Shown here piece by piece: positions 47,587-57,029 of a DNA stretch of 64,000 nt; the stretch's first letter is position 1, and the number at the start of each line of letters is the position of its first letter. The stretch spans positions 412,686 through 476,685 of the forward strand of contig JADJYM010000004.1 of NCBI GenBank assembly GCA_016719755.1, given 5' to 3'. Both the position numbers and the translations under genes were made by a program. The notes beneath the pieces are model-generated. The model made no database searches, was not told the DNA's origin, and was given only the letters and a program-made list of their open reading frames with translations. The stretch comes from Novosphingobium sp. Its GTDB lineage: Bacteria; Pseudomonadota; Alphaproteobacteria; Sphingomonadales; Sphingomonadaceae.

Positions 47587-48024
47587 ACGGCTTACCGATC
47601 AACGAAAATTCAATAAATCTTGCAGTAAGGGCTTAGGCCTGAAAAGGATAAGGGCCATTTAATTGCACGAAAATTCGTGACAGGTCTGCACATGCTGCCC
47701 TATGCTTATTCTAGTGCGGCATTCCTGCAGGTTTTTTCGCGTGAATAAGGCCGTCTGTGGGCCAGAAACACGAACGGCTGATTGCGGCGCGCAACGATGC
47801 CATGTTGGCCCGCCAGAAAGTGTGGCTGATTGAGCTAATCGATGGAACGAGCAGACAGTCGGCGAGCGTTAGCGAACCGCGCCGCCCGTTTTGATGCGCG
47901 AACGAACGGCGGCTTTCGGTTTAAATCCGAAGGGTTCGGAATGACCGATATGAGGGCGCGTAGCTGCCGGGGCAGAGTCCATCCAGCCGTGAGCCAATCC
48001 GACAAGAGCGATTACGGAGTCCGG
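47587..48024. other. Non-coding, AT-richer stretch with a palindrome
   Basis: No recognisable gene. It contains the perfect 14-bp palindrome CACGAAAATTCGTG (47666-47679) and a possible 45-codon ORF (GTG 47757 to TGA 47892-47894; GQKHERLIAARNDAMLARQK) without a clear ribosome site. It lies between the broken flavoprotein and the left end of the second IS21, and may be flank of the old Tn3 element. Confidence 0.4.
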
Positions 48025-48257
48025 TCGGCGTCAATTATGATGGCCGATAGGTGGCCGCGCCGGTTGGTGAATTCTGGCTACCATTTGCTGTTGCGAGGAG
48101 CAACCGTCGAGCGACAATTACGACGCTGGGTAATTGTCGCTGACGCTGGCCGGAAGCGAGGGTTTGAAGCGCATGGGATGGTTGGCATGTAATTGCCGCT
48201 GGTGACAATTACCCGTTGCCTCAGCAAGGGTGCTCCCGAGCGCGAAGCCAGCGACAA

Positions 48258-49067
48258 TTATGATGGCCGGTCTGGGGCGCCATTCGGCGGGTCGTAATCG
48301 CCGGCGTTGATGCGGGCGACGGCGGAACGCTTGCGGTAGCTTTCGCCGTTCATCTCGATGATGGTCGAGTGGTGCACGAGGCGGTCGATCGCGGCGACAG
48401 TCATGGCGGGATCAGGGAAGACGTTGTCCCATGCCGAAAATGGCTGGTTGGCGGTAATGGCGAGCGAGTGGCGTTCGTAGCGGTGGGCGATGAGCTCGAA
48501 CAAGGCGCTGGTCTCGACCTGGTCCTTGCGGACGTAGGACAGATCGTCGAGCACGATGAGATCGAACTTGTCGAGCTTGTCGAGCATGGCGGGCAGGCTG
48601 AGGTCGCGGCGCGCGGACTGGAGCTTCTGGACCATGTCGGTGGTGGAGCAGAACAGGACGCGCCGCCCCGTGTCGATGAGGGCATGGCCAATGGCGGCAA
48701 CTGCGTGCGTCTTGCCGGTCCCGCTCTGGCCGAACAGCAGCAGGTTGCCGCCGTTCTCGATCCAGTCGTCACCGGCGGCGAGGGACAAGAGGTGCGGTTT
48801 GCGGATGCCGGGGGCGGCGTCGAAATCGAAGGTGGCGAAGGTCTTGCCTGCGGGCAAGCCGGACTGGTCGCGATGGCGCTGGATGCGCCGGGAGGAGCGA
48901 TCGGCCATCTCGATCTCGAGAAGCGAGGCCAGCAGGTTGGCGGCCGGCCAGCCATCGCGATCGGCGGTGTCGGTGAGGCGCTTCCAGTTGCGGTTGATGC
49001 TCGGCAGGCGCAAGGCCTTCAGCAGGGTAGGCAGTACGGCGGCGGCCTGATCCTTGGTGCGGGTCAT
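48258..49067 (-). CDS. istB: IS21-family helper ATPase IstB (copy 2)
   Basis: 269 aa. Walker A LLLFGQSGTGKTHAVAAIGH, Walker B FDLIVLDDLSYVRKDQVE and the end STIIEMNGESYRKRSAV. Distinct from the first IstB (different N-terminus and spacing), so this is a separate IS21 lineage. Intact and probably active with its IstA; the two genes abut. Confidence 0.93.
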   Translation of the reverse strand: MTRTKDQAAAVLPTLLKALRLPSINRNWKRLTDTADRDGWPAANLLASLLEIEMADRSSRRIQRHRDQSGLPAGKTFATFDFDAAPGIRKPHLLSLAAGDDWIENGGNLLLFGQSGTGKTHAVAAIGHALIDTGRRVLFCSTTDMVQKLQSARRDLSLPAMLDKLDKFDLIVLDDLSYVRKDQVETSALFELIAHRYERHSLAITANQPFSAWDNVFPDPAMTVAAIDRLVHHSTIIEMNGESYRKRSAVARINAGDYDPPNGAPDRPS

Positions 49068-50572
49068 CAGTGCACCTCCCCGCTGGCGATCAGGCTGTTG
49101 TAGCTGTGCAGATCGGGTGGCGGGATAGTGACATCGCGCTGCGATCTTGCGGTTGGCAGGAACTCGTCCCTGAGCGCATCGACATCGGGCAAGCGCCCGC
49201 TGTCGAGTGCCTCATCGATCCGCCGGGCCAGCACGTCGACACAGTCGCCCCTGGCGGCGATATCGAGCAGCGCGACGGCATCGCGGCAGGCCTGCCGTCC
49301 ATCGAGTTGGGCATCGAAGGCTTGCCAGGCCCGCCGGTAGGCGTGATCGGGGAAGAGGGCTTCGCGGTAGACGAGGTTGCGCAGTGCACCGGGCTTGCGG
49401 CGCAGGTTACCGATCATGTGCCGGAAATCGATGCTATGCCCCCGGTGGGGATGACTGATCCGCACACGCGGCGTGGACATTACCCTGTCCGGACCGAGGA
49501 AGAGATCGATGCGATCGTCAAAGAGATGCGCGTTGAGGCGCCGTCCGACGAGGCGGGAAGGCACCGAATAGGTAACCCGATCGATGGCGACGGTGCCGTT
49601 GCGGGTGACATCGACGGTAACCATGGCGAAATCGGTGGTTCGCCTTGCGGGCAGCGCCTTGAGCACCCTGCGTTCTGCATCGATGCGCGTAGCATGCCGC
49701 CGGTTCTGTCTGGCGACCTGCGCCTCAACGAACTCGCGCCAGGCCTCGATGCTGACGAAATCGCGGCTGCCCCGCCGGCGTAAGGCCTGATCGAGCCGTC
49801 GCTTGAGATGGGCATGCGGACCTTCGATCGATCCGTTCTCGTGCGCCTCGCCGCGGTTGTTGCGGGTGGCAAGCATGCCGTAATGACGACACAGCTCGTC
49901 ATAGCTTCGGGTGAAATCCCGCTGCGCATCGGCGTCGAGGTTTTTGTAGGCGGCGGACAGGGAATCGCTGCGGTGTTCGGCCGGCGCGCCGCCCAGCTTC
50001 CACAACGCATCCTGCAGGTGCTCCGAAAGGGCGGCAAAGCTCTCCCCGCCCAGCACGACAGCCGCATGCTCCCAGCCACTCGCCGCCAAGCGGAAGTGGT
50101 AGAGGCGATAGGCCAGGGTCTCGCCGGCAACGGTGACCTTGAGACTGTCGCATACCGTGAAATCCGACAGGCCCTGCCGACCGGGCTCATGATGCTGCGG
50201 GAAGAAGATCTCCTTCTCGCCGCCGTGCAGTGCCCGCCAGCGGGCGATCCGGCGTTCCAGTGTTCGTCGTATCGCATCGGGAACAGCATCCTCGCCGAAC
50301 TCGTCCTGGAGCGTCTCGAAGACCGTGACGGCAATGATACCGTCGATCTGGAGCAACTCCTCGACGCGTGGCCAGAATGGCTCGAGCGGATCGGCGCGGG
50401 TGCGCCAGTGGCGCTCCTTCTTCTTCTGGGACGGAAGCTGCGGATCGTTCTCGATCCGGCGTGCGCTGCGTTCGCTGATACCGGCCTTGGCAGCCGCGAC
50501 GGCCTGGGTGTGTTGGCGACGATGGGTCATGAAGAGAAATACCTGCTGATCGGAAATGTGGTGGCCCGGCAT
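49067..50572 (-). CDS. istA: IS21-family transposase IstA (copy 2)
   Basis: 501 aa from MPGHHISDQQVFLFMTHRRQ. The HTH (AAAKAGISERSARRIENDPQ), core strands and the third acidic segment NNRGEAHENGSIEGPHAHLK (E in the ENGSIEGPH motif) are present, followed by a C-terminal MuC-like domain (VTYSVPSRLVGRRLNAHLFD). The frame is uninterrupted. The ATG at 50572 is preferred to upstream starts that read into the terminal repeat region. Confidence 0.92.
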   Translation of the reverse strand: MPGHHISDQQVFLFMTHRRQHTQAVAAAKAGISERSARRIENDPQLPSQKKKERHWRTRADPLEPFWPRVEELLQIDGIIAVTVFETLQDEFGEDAVPDAIRRTLERRIARWRALHGGEKEIFFPQHHEPGRQGLSDFTVCDSLKVTVAGETLAYRLYHFRLAASGWEHAAVVLGGESFAALSEHLQDALWKLGGAPAEHRSDSLSAAYKNLDADAQRDFTRSYDELCRHYGMLATRNNRGEAHENGSIEGPHAHLKRRLDQALRRRGSRDFVSIEAWREFVEAQVARQNRRHATRIDAERRVLKALPARRTTDFAMVTVDVTRNGTVAIDRVTYSVPSRLVGRRLNAHLFDDRIDLFLGPDRVMSTPRVRISHPHRGHSIDFRHMIGNLRRKPGALRNLVYREALFPDHAYRRAWQAFDAQLDGRQACRDAVALLDIAARGDCVDVLARRIDEALDSGRLPDVDALRDEFLPTARSQRDVTIPPPDLHSYNSLIASGEVH

Positions 50573-50783
50573 CGCAAACCCATCGCTCGTTGTTCGATGA
50601 GTGTTCCGATACCACCGCCCGCCACAGCCCCGATCAGCCCCCCGAAAGAAGGGGGAAAAGATCGCCATCGGTTGTCTGGTCCGCTCTCCGGTCGGGGCTG
50701 CGCCCCTCCCTACGATCGGACCAGACAACCGATCCTACCGGCCATCATAGTTGCCGCTCAACCGGCCATCGTAGTTGTCGCCA

Positions 50784-53117
50784 CGCTGAAGGGGGATGCA
50801 GGTCAGGCGACGCTCGAAAAACATTCTTGGCGTGACCGCCAAACTCGCCTTTATCCAACGGCTTGCTCTTCCCCGAGATTTCCTATCGGTCACGGGCAAG
50901 GCATGGGTCGATCAGATCGTTCGCCGGGTTGCCGGCGAGAAAGCCTCGGAGATGCGCCGGCATGTACCGGCGCGCCAGCTCGGGCTCTATGCCGTTTATC
51001 TGATGGCGCGGGAAGCTCAGCTTACGGATGCGATGGTCGACCTGCTGATCGAGACGGTCCATAAGATCGGATCGCTCGAAACGCAAGGTGGTGGGCGATA
51101 TCGCGAAAGATCGAGCGGGTCTATGGCAAGGAGCGACTCCTGGTCGAGATTGCCAGCGCTTCGATCGACGATCCATCCGGGCGCATCTGCGATGTCATTT
51201 TCCCAATCGCCGGCAAGGACAAACTGGCGGCGATCATCAAGGAAAGCCAGGCAAAAGAGGGCGCCTTGGATCGGGCGGATCTACAAGGTGATGCGGAGGT
51301 CATGGGCCAATCATTATCGCCGTATGCTGCCAAGCCTGCTTTCGGCACTGGAGTTCCGGTCGAACAACGCCGTGTGGCGTCCGGTGCTGGCGGCCCTGGA
51401 CTGGATCAGAAGCAAAGTGGATGATGGATGCCGCTACGTGCCGCCGCACGCAGTGCCGGGTCGACGAGGTCATTCCGGCGAGATGGCGCAGTTCCGTCAT
51501 TGATGAAGAGGGCGCGTAAACCGGATCAGTTATGAGCTTTGTGTCCTCGCGCAACTGCGCGATCGCATCCGTTCTAAGGAAATCTGGGTTGTCGGGGCGG
51601 ACCGATACCGCAATCCCGATGACGATCTTCCCAAGGACTTCGATGCGCGGCGAGAAGCATATTACACAGGATTGAACCTGACGGCGGATGCGCGTGCATT
51701 TTCAAGCGCCATCCGGGAAGAGCTTGCTCAGGAACTGTTGCTCCTCAATGCCAATATTCCCCGGAACGACAAGGTTCGGCTGCTGTGGCGCGGCGAGAAC
51801 CGTATATCTCTCACCCGTTCAAACCCTTGCCCGAACCCAGGGGTCTCGCCTCGATCAAGACCGAGATCGGCCAACGCTGGCCGATGACCGGGCTGCTCGA
51901 CGTACTGAAGGAGGCTGCCCTTGATACGGGACTTCTCGAAGCGTTCGAAACATCGGCCTCGCGTGTTGCACTGCCGAAAACCGCGCTGGATCAACGTCTC
52001 CTGCTATGCCTCTACGGCCTGGGAACGAATGCCGGGCTCAAGCGGATCGCCGGCGCCACCCCCGATGTCAGCTATGAAGAGCTGCTGCATGTCCATCGCC
52101 GCTTCGTTGCATGCCGCGGCGCTCAGGAAGGCGTGTGCCAGGGTTGCGAATGCGACCCTGGCAATCCGCATGCTGCAGTCTGGGGGGACGCCGGCACGGC
52201 CTGTGCGTCAGATTCCACAAAGTTCGGAGCCTGGGATCGCAACCTGATGACGGAATGGCATGCGCGTTATGGTGGACGGGGCGTCATGATCTACTGGCAT
52301 GTCGAACGACGCGCGACATGCGTCTATTCCCAGCTCAAGCGCTGCTCTTCCTCCGAGGTCGCCTCCACGATCGAGGGCGTGCTGCGCCATTGCACCGACA
52401 TGGAAATCCAGCGACAATATGTTGATAGTCATGGCCAAAGCGCGGTTGGCTTTGCATTTTGCCGGCTTCTCGGATTTGAGCTTGCACCCCGCCTGAAAGC
52501 GATCGCTCGCCAGAAGCTGGCTCTTCCCGATGTCGGCATGCGAACGCGGCTTCCCCACTTGCAGCCGATCCTCTCCAGTCCGATCAACTGGGATGAGATC
52601 GAGCAGCAATATGACGAGATGGTCAAATATGCAGCCGCGATGCAGACAAAAACCGCCGACCCGGAGGCGATCCTGCGCCGGTTTAGCCGCTCCGAGGTGA
52701 TGCACCCGACCTACAAGGCGTTGAGTGAGCTGGGCCGCGCGGTCAAGACGATCTTCCTGTGCCGGTATCTGCGCGAGGAGTCCTTCCGCCGCGAAATTCA
52801 TGAAGGCCTGAATGTCGTTGAAAACTGGAACAGTGCCAATGGGTTCGTTTTCTTCGGCAAGGGGCGGCGAGATCGCCACTAACCGCATCGATGAGCAGCA
52901 GCTCTCGGTCCTGGCGCTACATTTGCTGCAAGCGTCGCTTGTCTATGTGAACACCCAGAATGCTTCAGAGCGTGCTGGTGGAACCGAAATGACGGGCCGG
53001 ATGACGCCGGATGATTATCGCGGCCTCACACCGCTGATTTACAGCCACGTCAATCCTTATGGCCGCTTCGACCTCGATCTGAATAGCCGGATCGATTTTG
53101 GGCGGCTTGCTGCCTGA
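50784..53117 (+). pseudogene. tnpA: Tn3-family transposase TnpA, 5'-truncated with many frameshifts
   Basis: Recognisable Tn3 pieces in changing frames: [180 protein letters not shown] and the end HVNPYGRFDLDLNSRIDFG. At least six breaks. The first ~200 residues are missing at the IS21 end. The DDE residues sit in different frames, so the transposase is dead. Confidence 0.85.
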
Positions 53118-53170
53118 CCGGGGCCTTTCCGCTCGCACCATTTGGGTGCACCCGAACGTGACGATCGGAA

Positions 53171-53252
53171 GTGACACCTACGACATGTCACAAAAAGGGT
53201 GGTTCCGTCACCAATGTTACTGCACGAGGGCAAAGCCACCTAATGTGACGGA
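53171..53252. repeat. res-like region: nested inverted repeats between tnpA and tnpR
   Basis: GTGACA (53171-53176) pairs with TGTCAC (53186-53191), and TCCGTCAC (53204-53211) with GTGACGGA (53245-53252). Several dyads with related half-sites just before a resolvase gene are the layout of a Tn3 res site. Binding is inferred. Confidence 0.5.
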
Positions 53253-53259
53253 TTTGCCC

Positions 53260-54134
53260 ATGACCCGCGTCGGCTACGCCCGCGTCAGCACCATCGACCA
53301 GGATCTCGACATCCAGGTTGCCCGGTTGAAGGCAGCGGGCTGCCGGAAATCCCTCCGCTCCAGAAACAGGCTCCGGCGCATCGCTCACTGGACGCACGGA
53401 GCTTGAGACGATCATGCAGTTCCTGCGCGCCGATGACGAACTCGCTCGTCCTGCGTCTCGATCGGCTCGGTCGCTCCACACGCGATGTTCTCAATCTGGT
53501 TCATGAACTCGACCAGAAGGGAGCCTCATTGCGGGTGCTTGAGCCGGAGAAGTGACGACGGCCGGAAGCATGGGGCGGATGGTGATCACCATTCTGGGCA
53601 TGGTCGCGGACATGGAACTGACGTTCATCAGGACCGGCAGCGCGCCGGGATCGAGGCGGCGCGCGCCGAAGGCGTCTACAAAGGCCGGAAGAAAAACATC
53701 GATGACGATGAAATCCGACGCCGGATCACCGCCGGCGCGAGCGAAGGCCAGCGTCGCGCGCGAACCCAAGATCTCAAGAATGACCGTCTATCGGGCGCTT
53801 GACGTCATTCCTTCAAGGATCGGGCTGCCGGAAAAGCCGCCTTCTGTCACCATCGCCCTGCATCTGACCATCGAGAACTTCAACAAGCATGGTCGTGGCA
53901 GAAAGCCCGCTCGCGAGCGCATTGAGGCGATGCTGGAGCGGGATTACCAGATGCAAAAGACCGGGAACTGCGATTACACGCTGACCGTCGCCTATGATCA
54001 GGGTGCCGATGGCGTCAGCCTCGATGATGAGATCGCATCTCTCCAGACAGAGATGTTCAACATCGCAGAGAGCTACAGGTGCTCGATCGAGACCGATGTT
54101 TACGAGATTGGAGGACAAGAGCGAAGCCTGGTAG
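53260..54134 (+). pseudogene. tnpR: Serine recombinase/resolvase TnpR with C-terminal extension, frameshifted
   Basis: Starts MTRVGYARVSTIDQDLDIQV, with the catalytic Ser in RVST. Further blocks in other frames: LETIMQFLRADDEL, RLDRLGRSTRDVLNLVHELD, GRMVITILGMVADMELTFI, RQRAGIEAARAEGVYKGRKK and the HTH KASVARE.KISRMTVYRALD. A C-terminal extension (LHLTIENFNKHGRGRKPARE) goes beyond the normal ~185 aa. At least three breaks. It resolved Tn3 cointegrates; now inactive. The extension's frame runs straight into the nnrS remnant. Confidence 0.8.
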
Positions 54135-54146
54135 ATCGCCATGTTC

Positions 54147-54849
54147 AATCTTTGTTCTTCAACATGGCCAAAATCGCAGCTTCGGGCCGACTGGGCCTGG
54201 TGGTGCTGATGATCTCGGTGATAGGAGGCCGCATTATCCCGTCATTCACGCGCAACTGGATGACGAAACAAGGCATCCGCGAGGGTCTTCCCGGGCAGCC
54301 GATGCGCTTCGACCTCGCGGTGATTGGCGTCACGGCGCTTGCGCTGCTGGGCTGGGTCGTCGCGCCCGACACCCGGCCAGTCGGCTGGCTGCTCGCTCTT
54401 GCTGGCGCTTCGCAGCTTCTCCGCCTTGCGCGATGGGGCGGCTGGAGGACGGCACGCGACCCGCTCGTCCTGATTCTTCATATCGGCTATCTCTGGCTGC
54501 CCGCAGGCTGCTGCTGATCGCCGCGGCGGACCTCGGCGCTCCTATCCTTCCATCGGCTGCGATCCATGCGCTCACTGCCGGCGCGATGGCGACGATGATC
54601 CTGGCGGTGATGTCGCGCGCAACCCTCGGGCACACCGGGCGCCCCTTGAAGGCAGGCGGGACGACGGTCTTCGCCTATATCCTGATCACCGGCGGCGCGC
54701 TGCTCCGCGTGGGCGCGCCGCTGGGCTTGGTCGACTATACCCTCGGCATGGAAGCCGCAGCGCTGTGCTGGGCAGGCGCGTTCGTCCTCTTCCTTGTGAT
54801 CTACGGTCCGATCCTGTTTGCCCCGCGCGTCGACAATCCGGCGGGGTAG
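54147..54849 (+). pseudogene. nnrS: NnrS family protein, N-terminally truncated and frameshifted
   Basis: LVVLMISVIGGRIIPSFTRN is the hallmark of the haem-copper membrane protein NnrS, which protects against nitric-oxide stress. The continuation LHALTAGAMATMILAVMSRA (HALTxGAxxxMxLAVMxR) and GHTGRPLKAGGTT is equally typical. About the first 40% of the ~400-aa protein is missing, replaced by Tn3 sequence. One base is missing near 54510 (GCAGG-CTG), so the end is in another frame. Converges with a CopD-like gene often found with nnrS. Confidence 0.83.
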
Positions 54850-54851
54850 GA

Positions 54852-55316
54852 TCAGAACAGGCCGCGGCTTCCTCCCGCGGCGCCGAGCACGGTGATCGTC
54901 GCCAAGAGAAACAGGAAACGATGGCCCCAATCCAATCGGCGGAAATCGGCCGCAGGGTCAGGCGATCTTTTCATTCGGGGATGAAGCACCAAAGGCTCGG
55001 CAATGAAGAGAATGATGACGAACAACGTCCACAGGCCGACCATTGCGTGCATCCACCAGAACTGGGGTTCGGCGAACCTGCTCCACATCTGTCCACGGAA
55101 GACCATCCAGAACCCGCTGGCGCCGGCAAGAAGCACCCAGATACGGGCCTGCGGTGCGAAACGGCCTTCAATCCGATCAAAGGCAGACAAACGTTCTGCG
55201 GGAGGATGGGTAAGCCGGATCGAAGGAATGATGACCAAGGTGACAAAAGCGACACCGCCTATCCACATGAGAACCGAGAAGAGGTGAACAGCGCGAGCGA
55301 TGGTGAAGTCGTCCAT
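54852..55316 (-). CDS. CopD-like integral membrane protein
   Basis: 154 aa with four membrane helices. Conserved-looking residues sit at helix ends: ARAVHLFSVLMWIGGVAFVT, WWMHAMVGLWTLFVIILFIA and LDWGHRFLFLLATITV. The His/Trp pattern at HLFSVLMWIGG resembles CopD/DUF2269 membrane domains that may bind haem or copper. Start at the second Met (MDDFTIARAVH). It converges with the nnrS remnant with 2 bp between stops, a pairing seen in NO-detoxifying bacteria. Exact function unknown. Confidence 0.65.
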   Translation of the reverse strand: MDDFTIARAVHLFSVLMWIGGVAFVTLVIIPSIRLTHPPAERLSAFDRIEGRFAPQARIWVLLAGASGFWMVFRGQMWSRFAEPQFWWMHAMVGLWTLFVIILFIAEPLVLHPRMKRSPDPAADFRRLDWGHRFLFLLATITVLGAAGGSRGLF

Positions 55317-55529
55317 ATGAGCTCCAATATACAATCACTCCGGGAGTTGGCTATGCCGCCGCGCCGCTGATCTTCTCGCGGGAAACTTTGCTGCAGGCGG
55401 GCGGTCTCAAGCTGAGCTGCTGGCCCAGGTCCTAGCCGTTGGCGCTCACTAGTCGTCTATGGGGATGCCGCCAAATTGAAGGCGCTCACCCGCTCTATCG
55501 TTCTGCACCACCCATTGCTCGATTTCGTC

Positions 55530-55554
55530 GGAAACCCATCAGGGCTGCGTCGTT
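55530..55554 (+). promoter_or_regulatory. EcfG-type (general stress) promoter candidate
   Basis: GGAAA at 55530-55534 and CGTT at 55551-55554, 16 bp apart, match the alphaproteobacterial EcfG promoter (GGAAC-N16/17-CGTT) with one mismatch. It lies 25 bp upstream of the PRC-barrel gene's ATG, whose ribosome site AAAGGAGA follows. PRC-barrel genes are common EcfG targets. Confidence 0.55.
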
Positions 55555-55579
55555 CTCCTTAAACGAAAGGAGACTCGAA

Positions 55580-55952
55580 ATGGCAGACACCGACATCGCT
55601 ACCGATGAAACCAACCGCCTGATTGCCTCCAACAAGGTCGAAGGTACGGCCGTTTACGATCGCAATGGCAATCGACTCGGCTCAGTTTACAACTTCATGG
55701 TCGATAAGCGCGCGGGCCGTGTCGAATATGCGGTCATGTCCTTCGGCGGCTTCCTCGGCATCGGCGAGGAAATATCATCCGCTGCCTTGGGACCAGCTCA
55801 CCTATGACACGAACCAGGGCGGCTATGTCGTCGATCTAACAAAAGAACGGCTCGAAGGCGCGCCGCGCTATCGAGCGGGCGAAGAACCTGCTTTTGATCG
55901 GACCTATGGCGAGCAGGTCTATGGCTATTACGGCTCGACTTATCCCTTCTGA
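55580..55952 (+). pseudogene. PRC-barrel domain protein, single-base frameshift
   Basis: Starts MADTDIATDETNRLIASNKV with AAAGGAGA upstream. GTAVYDRNGNRLGSVYNFMV and DKRAGRVEYAVMSFGGFLGI are a PRC-barrel. One extra G at 55768-55769 (GAGGAA for GAGAA) moves the frame; KYHPLPWDQLTYDTNQGGYV and VDLTKERLEGAPRY complete the domain to 55952. Corrected length 123 aa. PRC-barrel proteins of this type are cytoplasmic stress proteins. An EcfG-like promoter and a hairpin terminator frame it. Confidence 0.82.
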
Positions 55953-55959
55953 GACAGGG

Positions 55960-55984
55960 GGACGGCGGGGGCACCCCGTCGTCC
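55960..55984 (+). terminator. Hairpin terminator after PRC-barrel gene
   Basis: GGACGGCGGGG (55960-55970) pairs with CCCCGTCGTCC (55974-55984) around a three-base loop, with one G-T pair, followed by TCTGCTTT. Strong stem, weak T-tract; 8 bp after the stop codon. Confidence 0.6.
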
Positions 55985-55999
55985 TCTGCTTTCGTGATT

Positions 56000-56356
56000 A
56001 TGAACGATCATGACGATCCCCTCCGAGCTGCCGTGTCCGATTCCCTTTATCATGAAGCGCTGAAAACCTTGGGAGACGCCCTCAAAGCGGGGCCGAAGGC
56101 TCTCGCCCGTAGCACTGGCGCAGCAGCCCGAACGAACTTTGTGGATCGCCTCACGACGCTGGCGCACCAACTCGATGTTGGTGGCCATGGCGGGGCGAAA
56201 GAGGTGCATGAGGCAGCCTCGATCATCGCAAGGATGCAGCAGAATCAAAAAAACGTAGAAAGCGATGATTGGTCAGTCGCCGACCATGAGGCCGTTGCCG
56301 GCCTGAAAGGCATCGAGACCACGCTTCTCAAACTGGCAAATGGCGTCGAACAATGA
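56000..56356 (+). CDS. Hypothetical helical protein, 118 aa
   Basis: MNDHDDPLRAAVSDSLYHEA begins a soluble, mainly helical protein with ALKTLGDALKAGPKALARST, TLAHQLDVGGHGGAKEVHEA and GIETTLLKLANGVEQ. I do not recognise the family. A GTG two codons upstream is an alternative start. It lies in the stress-gene block between a PRC-barrel gene and a globin. Confidence 0.6.
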   Translation: MNDHDDPLRAAVSDSLYHEALKTLGDALKAGPKALARSTGAAARTNFVDRLTTLAHQLDVGGHGGAKEVHEAASIIARMQQNQKNVESDDWSVADHEAVAGLKGIETTLLKLANGVEQ

Positions 56357-56435
56357 GCATCTTGACTGCCGTGCCGGCCAACGATTTTAGAATCGGCTTC
56401 TCACATCCTTTGGGGGGAACGGCTCGCTACGGCGA

Positions 56436-56882
56436 TCATGCCGCCTCGGTCTGGTAGAGCTGCGCCTCACGGTTGATAAGGATATCGGCCAGGAACCAAT
56501 AGGCCTCACCCCAAGCGTTCAGAATCTCATCGGTTGCCGCCTCGCCCAATATGTCCCGGATAGCCGGCAGCAGCGCGTTGGCGACCGCAGGATAATGTTC
56601 GGGCTTGATATGGGTCTGGACATGGCGTGCGGCGATGCGCTCGATCGCGGGTTTCAGCACATCGAGCTTGTCGACGTTCTGCGCGAAGGCGAGGATCGCG
56701 ACCGCTAGGCGCTTAGGTTGCGCGCCGGATTCGTGCGCGGCCATGTCGAACAGCGCCTTGATCTCCGGATCGACGAACAGGCGCTGATACATGCGCGTGG
56801 TAATCTCCACGCCGTGCTGCTGGAGCGCAGGCGCCGTAGCTTTCACCAAAGCCATTGTTTCGGGGGAGAGTGGTTTGGACAT
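56436..56882 (-). CDS. Single-domain bacterial haemoglobin (Vitreoscilla-type)
   Basis: 148 aa. MALVKATAPALQQHGVEITT, RMYQRLFVDPEIKALFDMAA (Tyr B10, distal pocket), AVAILAFAQNVDKLDVLKPA and ARHVQTHIKPEHYPAVANAL (proximal His F8) align closely with the known Vitreoscilla haemoglobin and with the globin domain of flavohaemoglobin. The reductase domains are absent. Such globins bind O2 and remove NO with a separate reductase. The nearby nnrS remnant and CopD-like gene fit an NO/low-oxygen theme. GGAG lies about ten bases before the ATG. Confidence 0.9.
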   Translation of the reverse strand: MSKPLSPETMALVKATAPALQQHGVEITTRMYQRLFVDPEIKALFDMAAHESGAQPKRLAVAILAFAQNVDKLDVLKPAIERIAARHVQTHIKPEHYPAVANALLPAIRDILGEAATDEILNAWGEAYWFLADILINREAQLYQTEAA

Positions 56883-57029
56883 TCAGACGTGCTCCGGATT
56901 TCAGGCCCTGACAAAAGAGACGATTAAAGTGGCGAGAGGTATCCAGTCGGGCAAGGAGCGCGGGCCGGGGAGACCGGCATGCGCGATGAACCCAAGGCTA
57001 GCGGCGGGGGATTCCGTATCCGGACTCGA

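Larger units (their letters stand above)
48025..50783 (-). mobile_element. IS21-family insertion sequence (copy 2, different lineage)
   Basis: ~2.76 kb. Outer ends: GGCGTCAATTATGATGGCC (left) and, on the minus strand, GGCGACAACTACGATGGCC (right). Several internal copies of the same motif occur at the left (48250-48267) and right (50741-50756), as expected for the multiple transposase-binding repeats of IS21. It carries intact istA and istB and interrupts, or borders, the 5' part of a Tn3-family tnpA. Confidence 0.82.

Noticed and set aside
47842-48192. 116-codon ORF in the gap before the second IS21
   Set aside because: It runs through the IS21 terminal repeats, has no ribosome site and an atypical Arg-rich composition; not supported as a gene.
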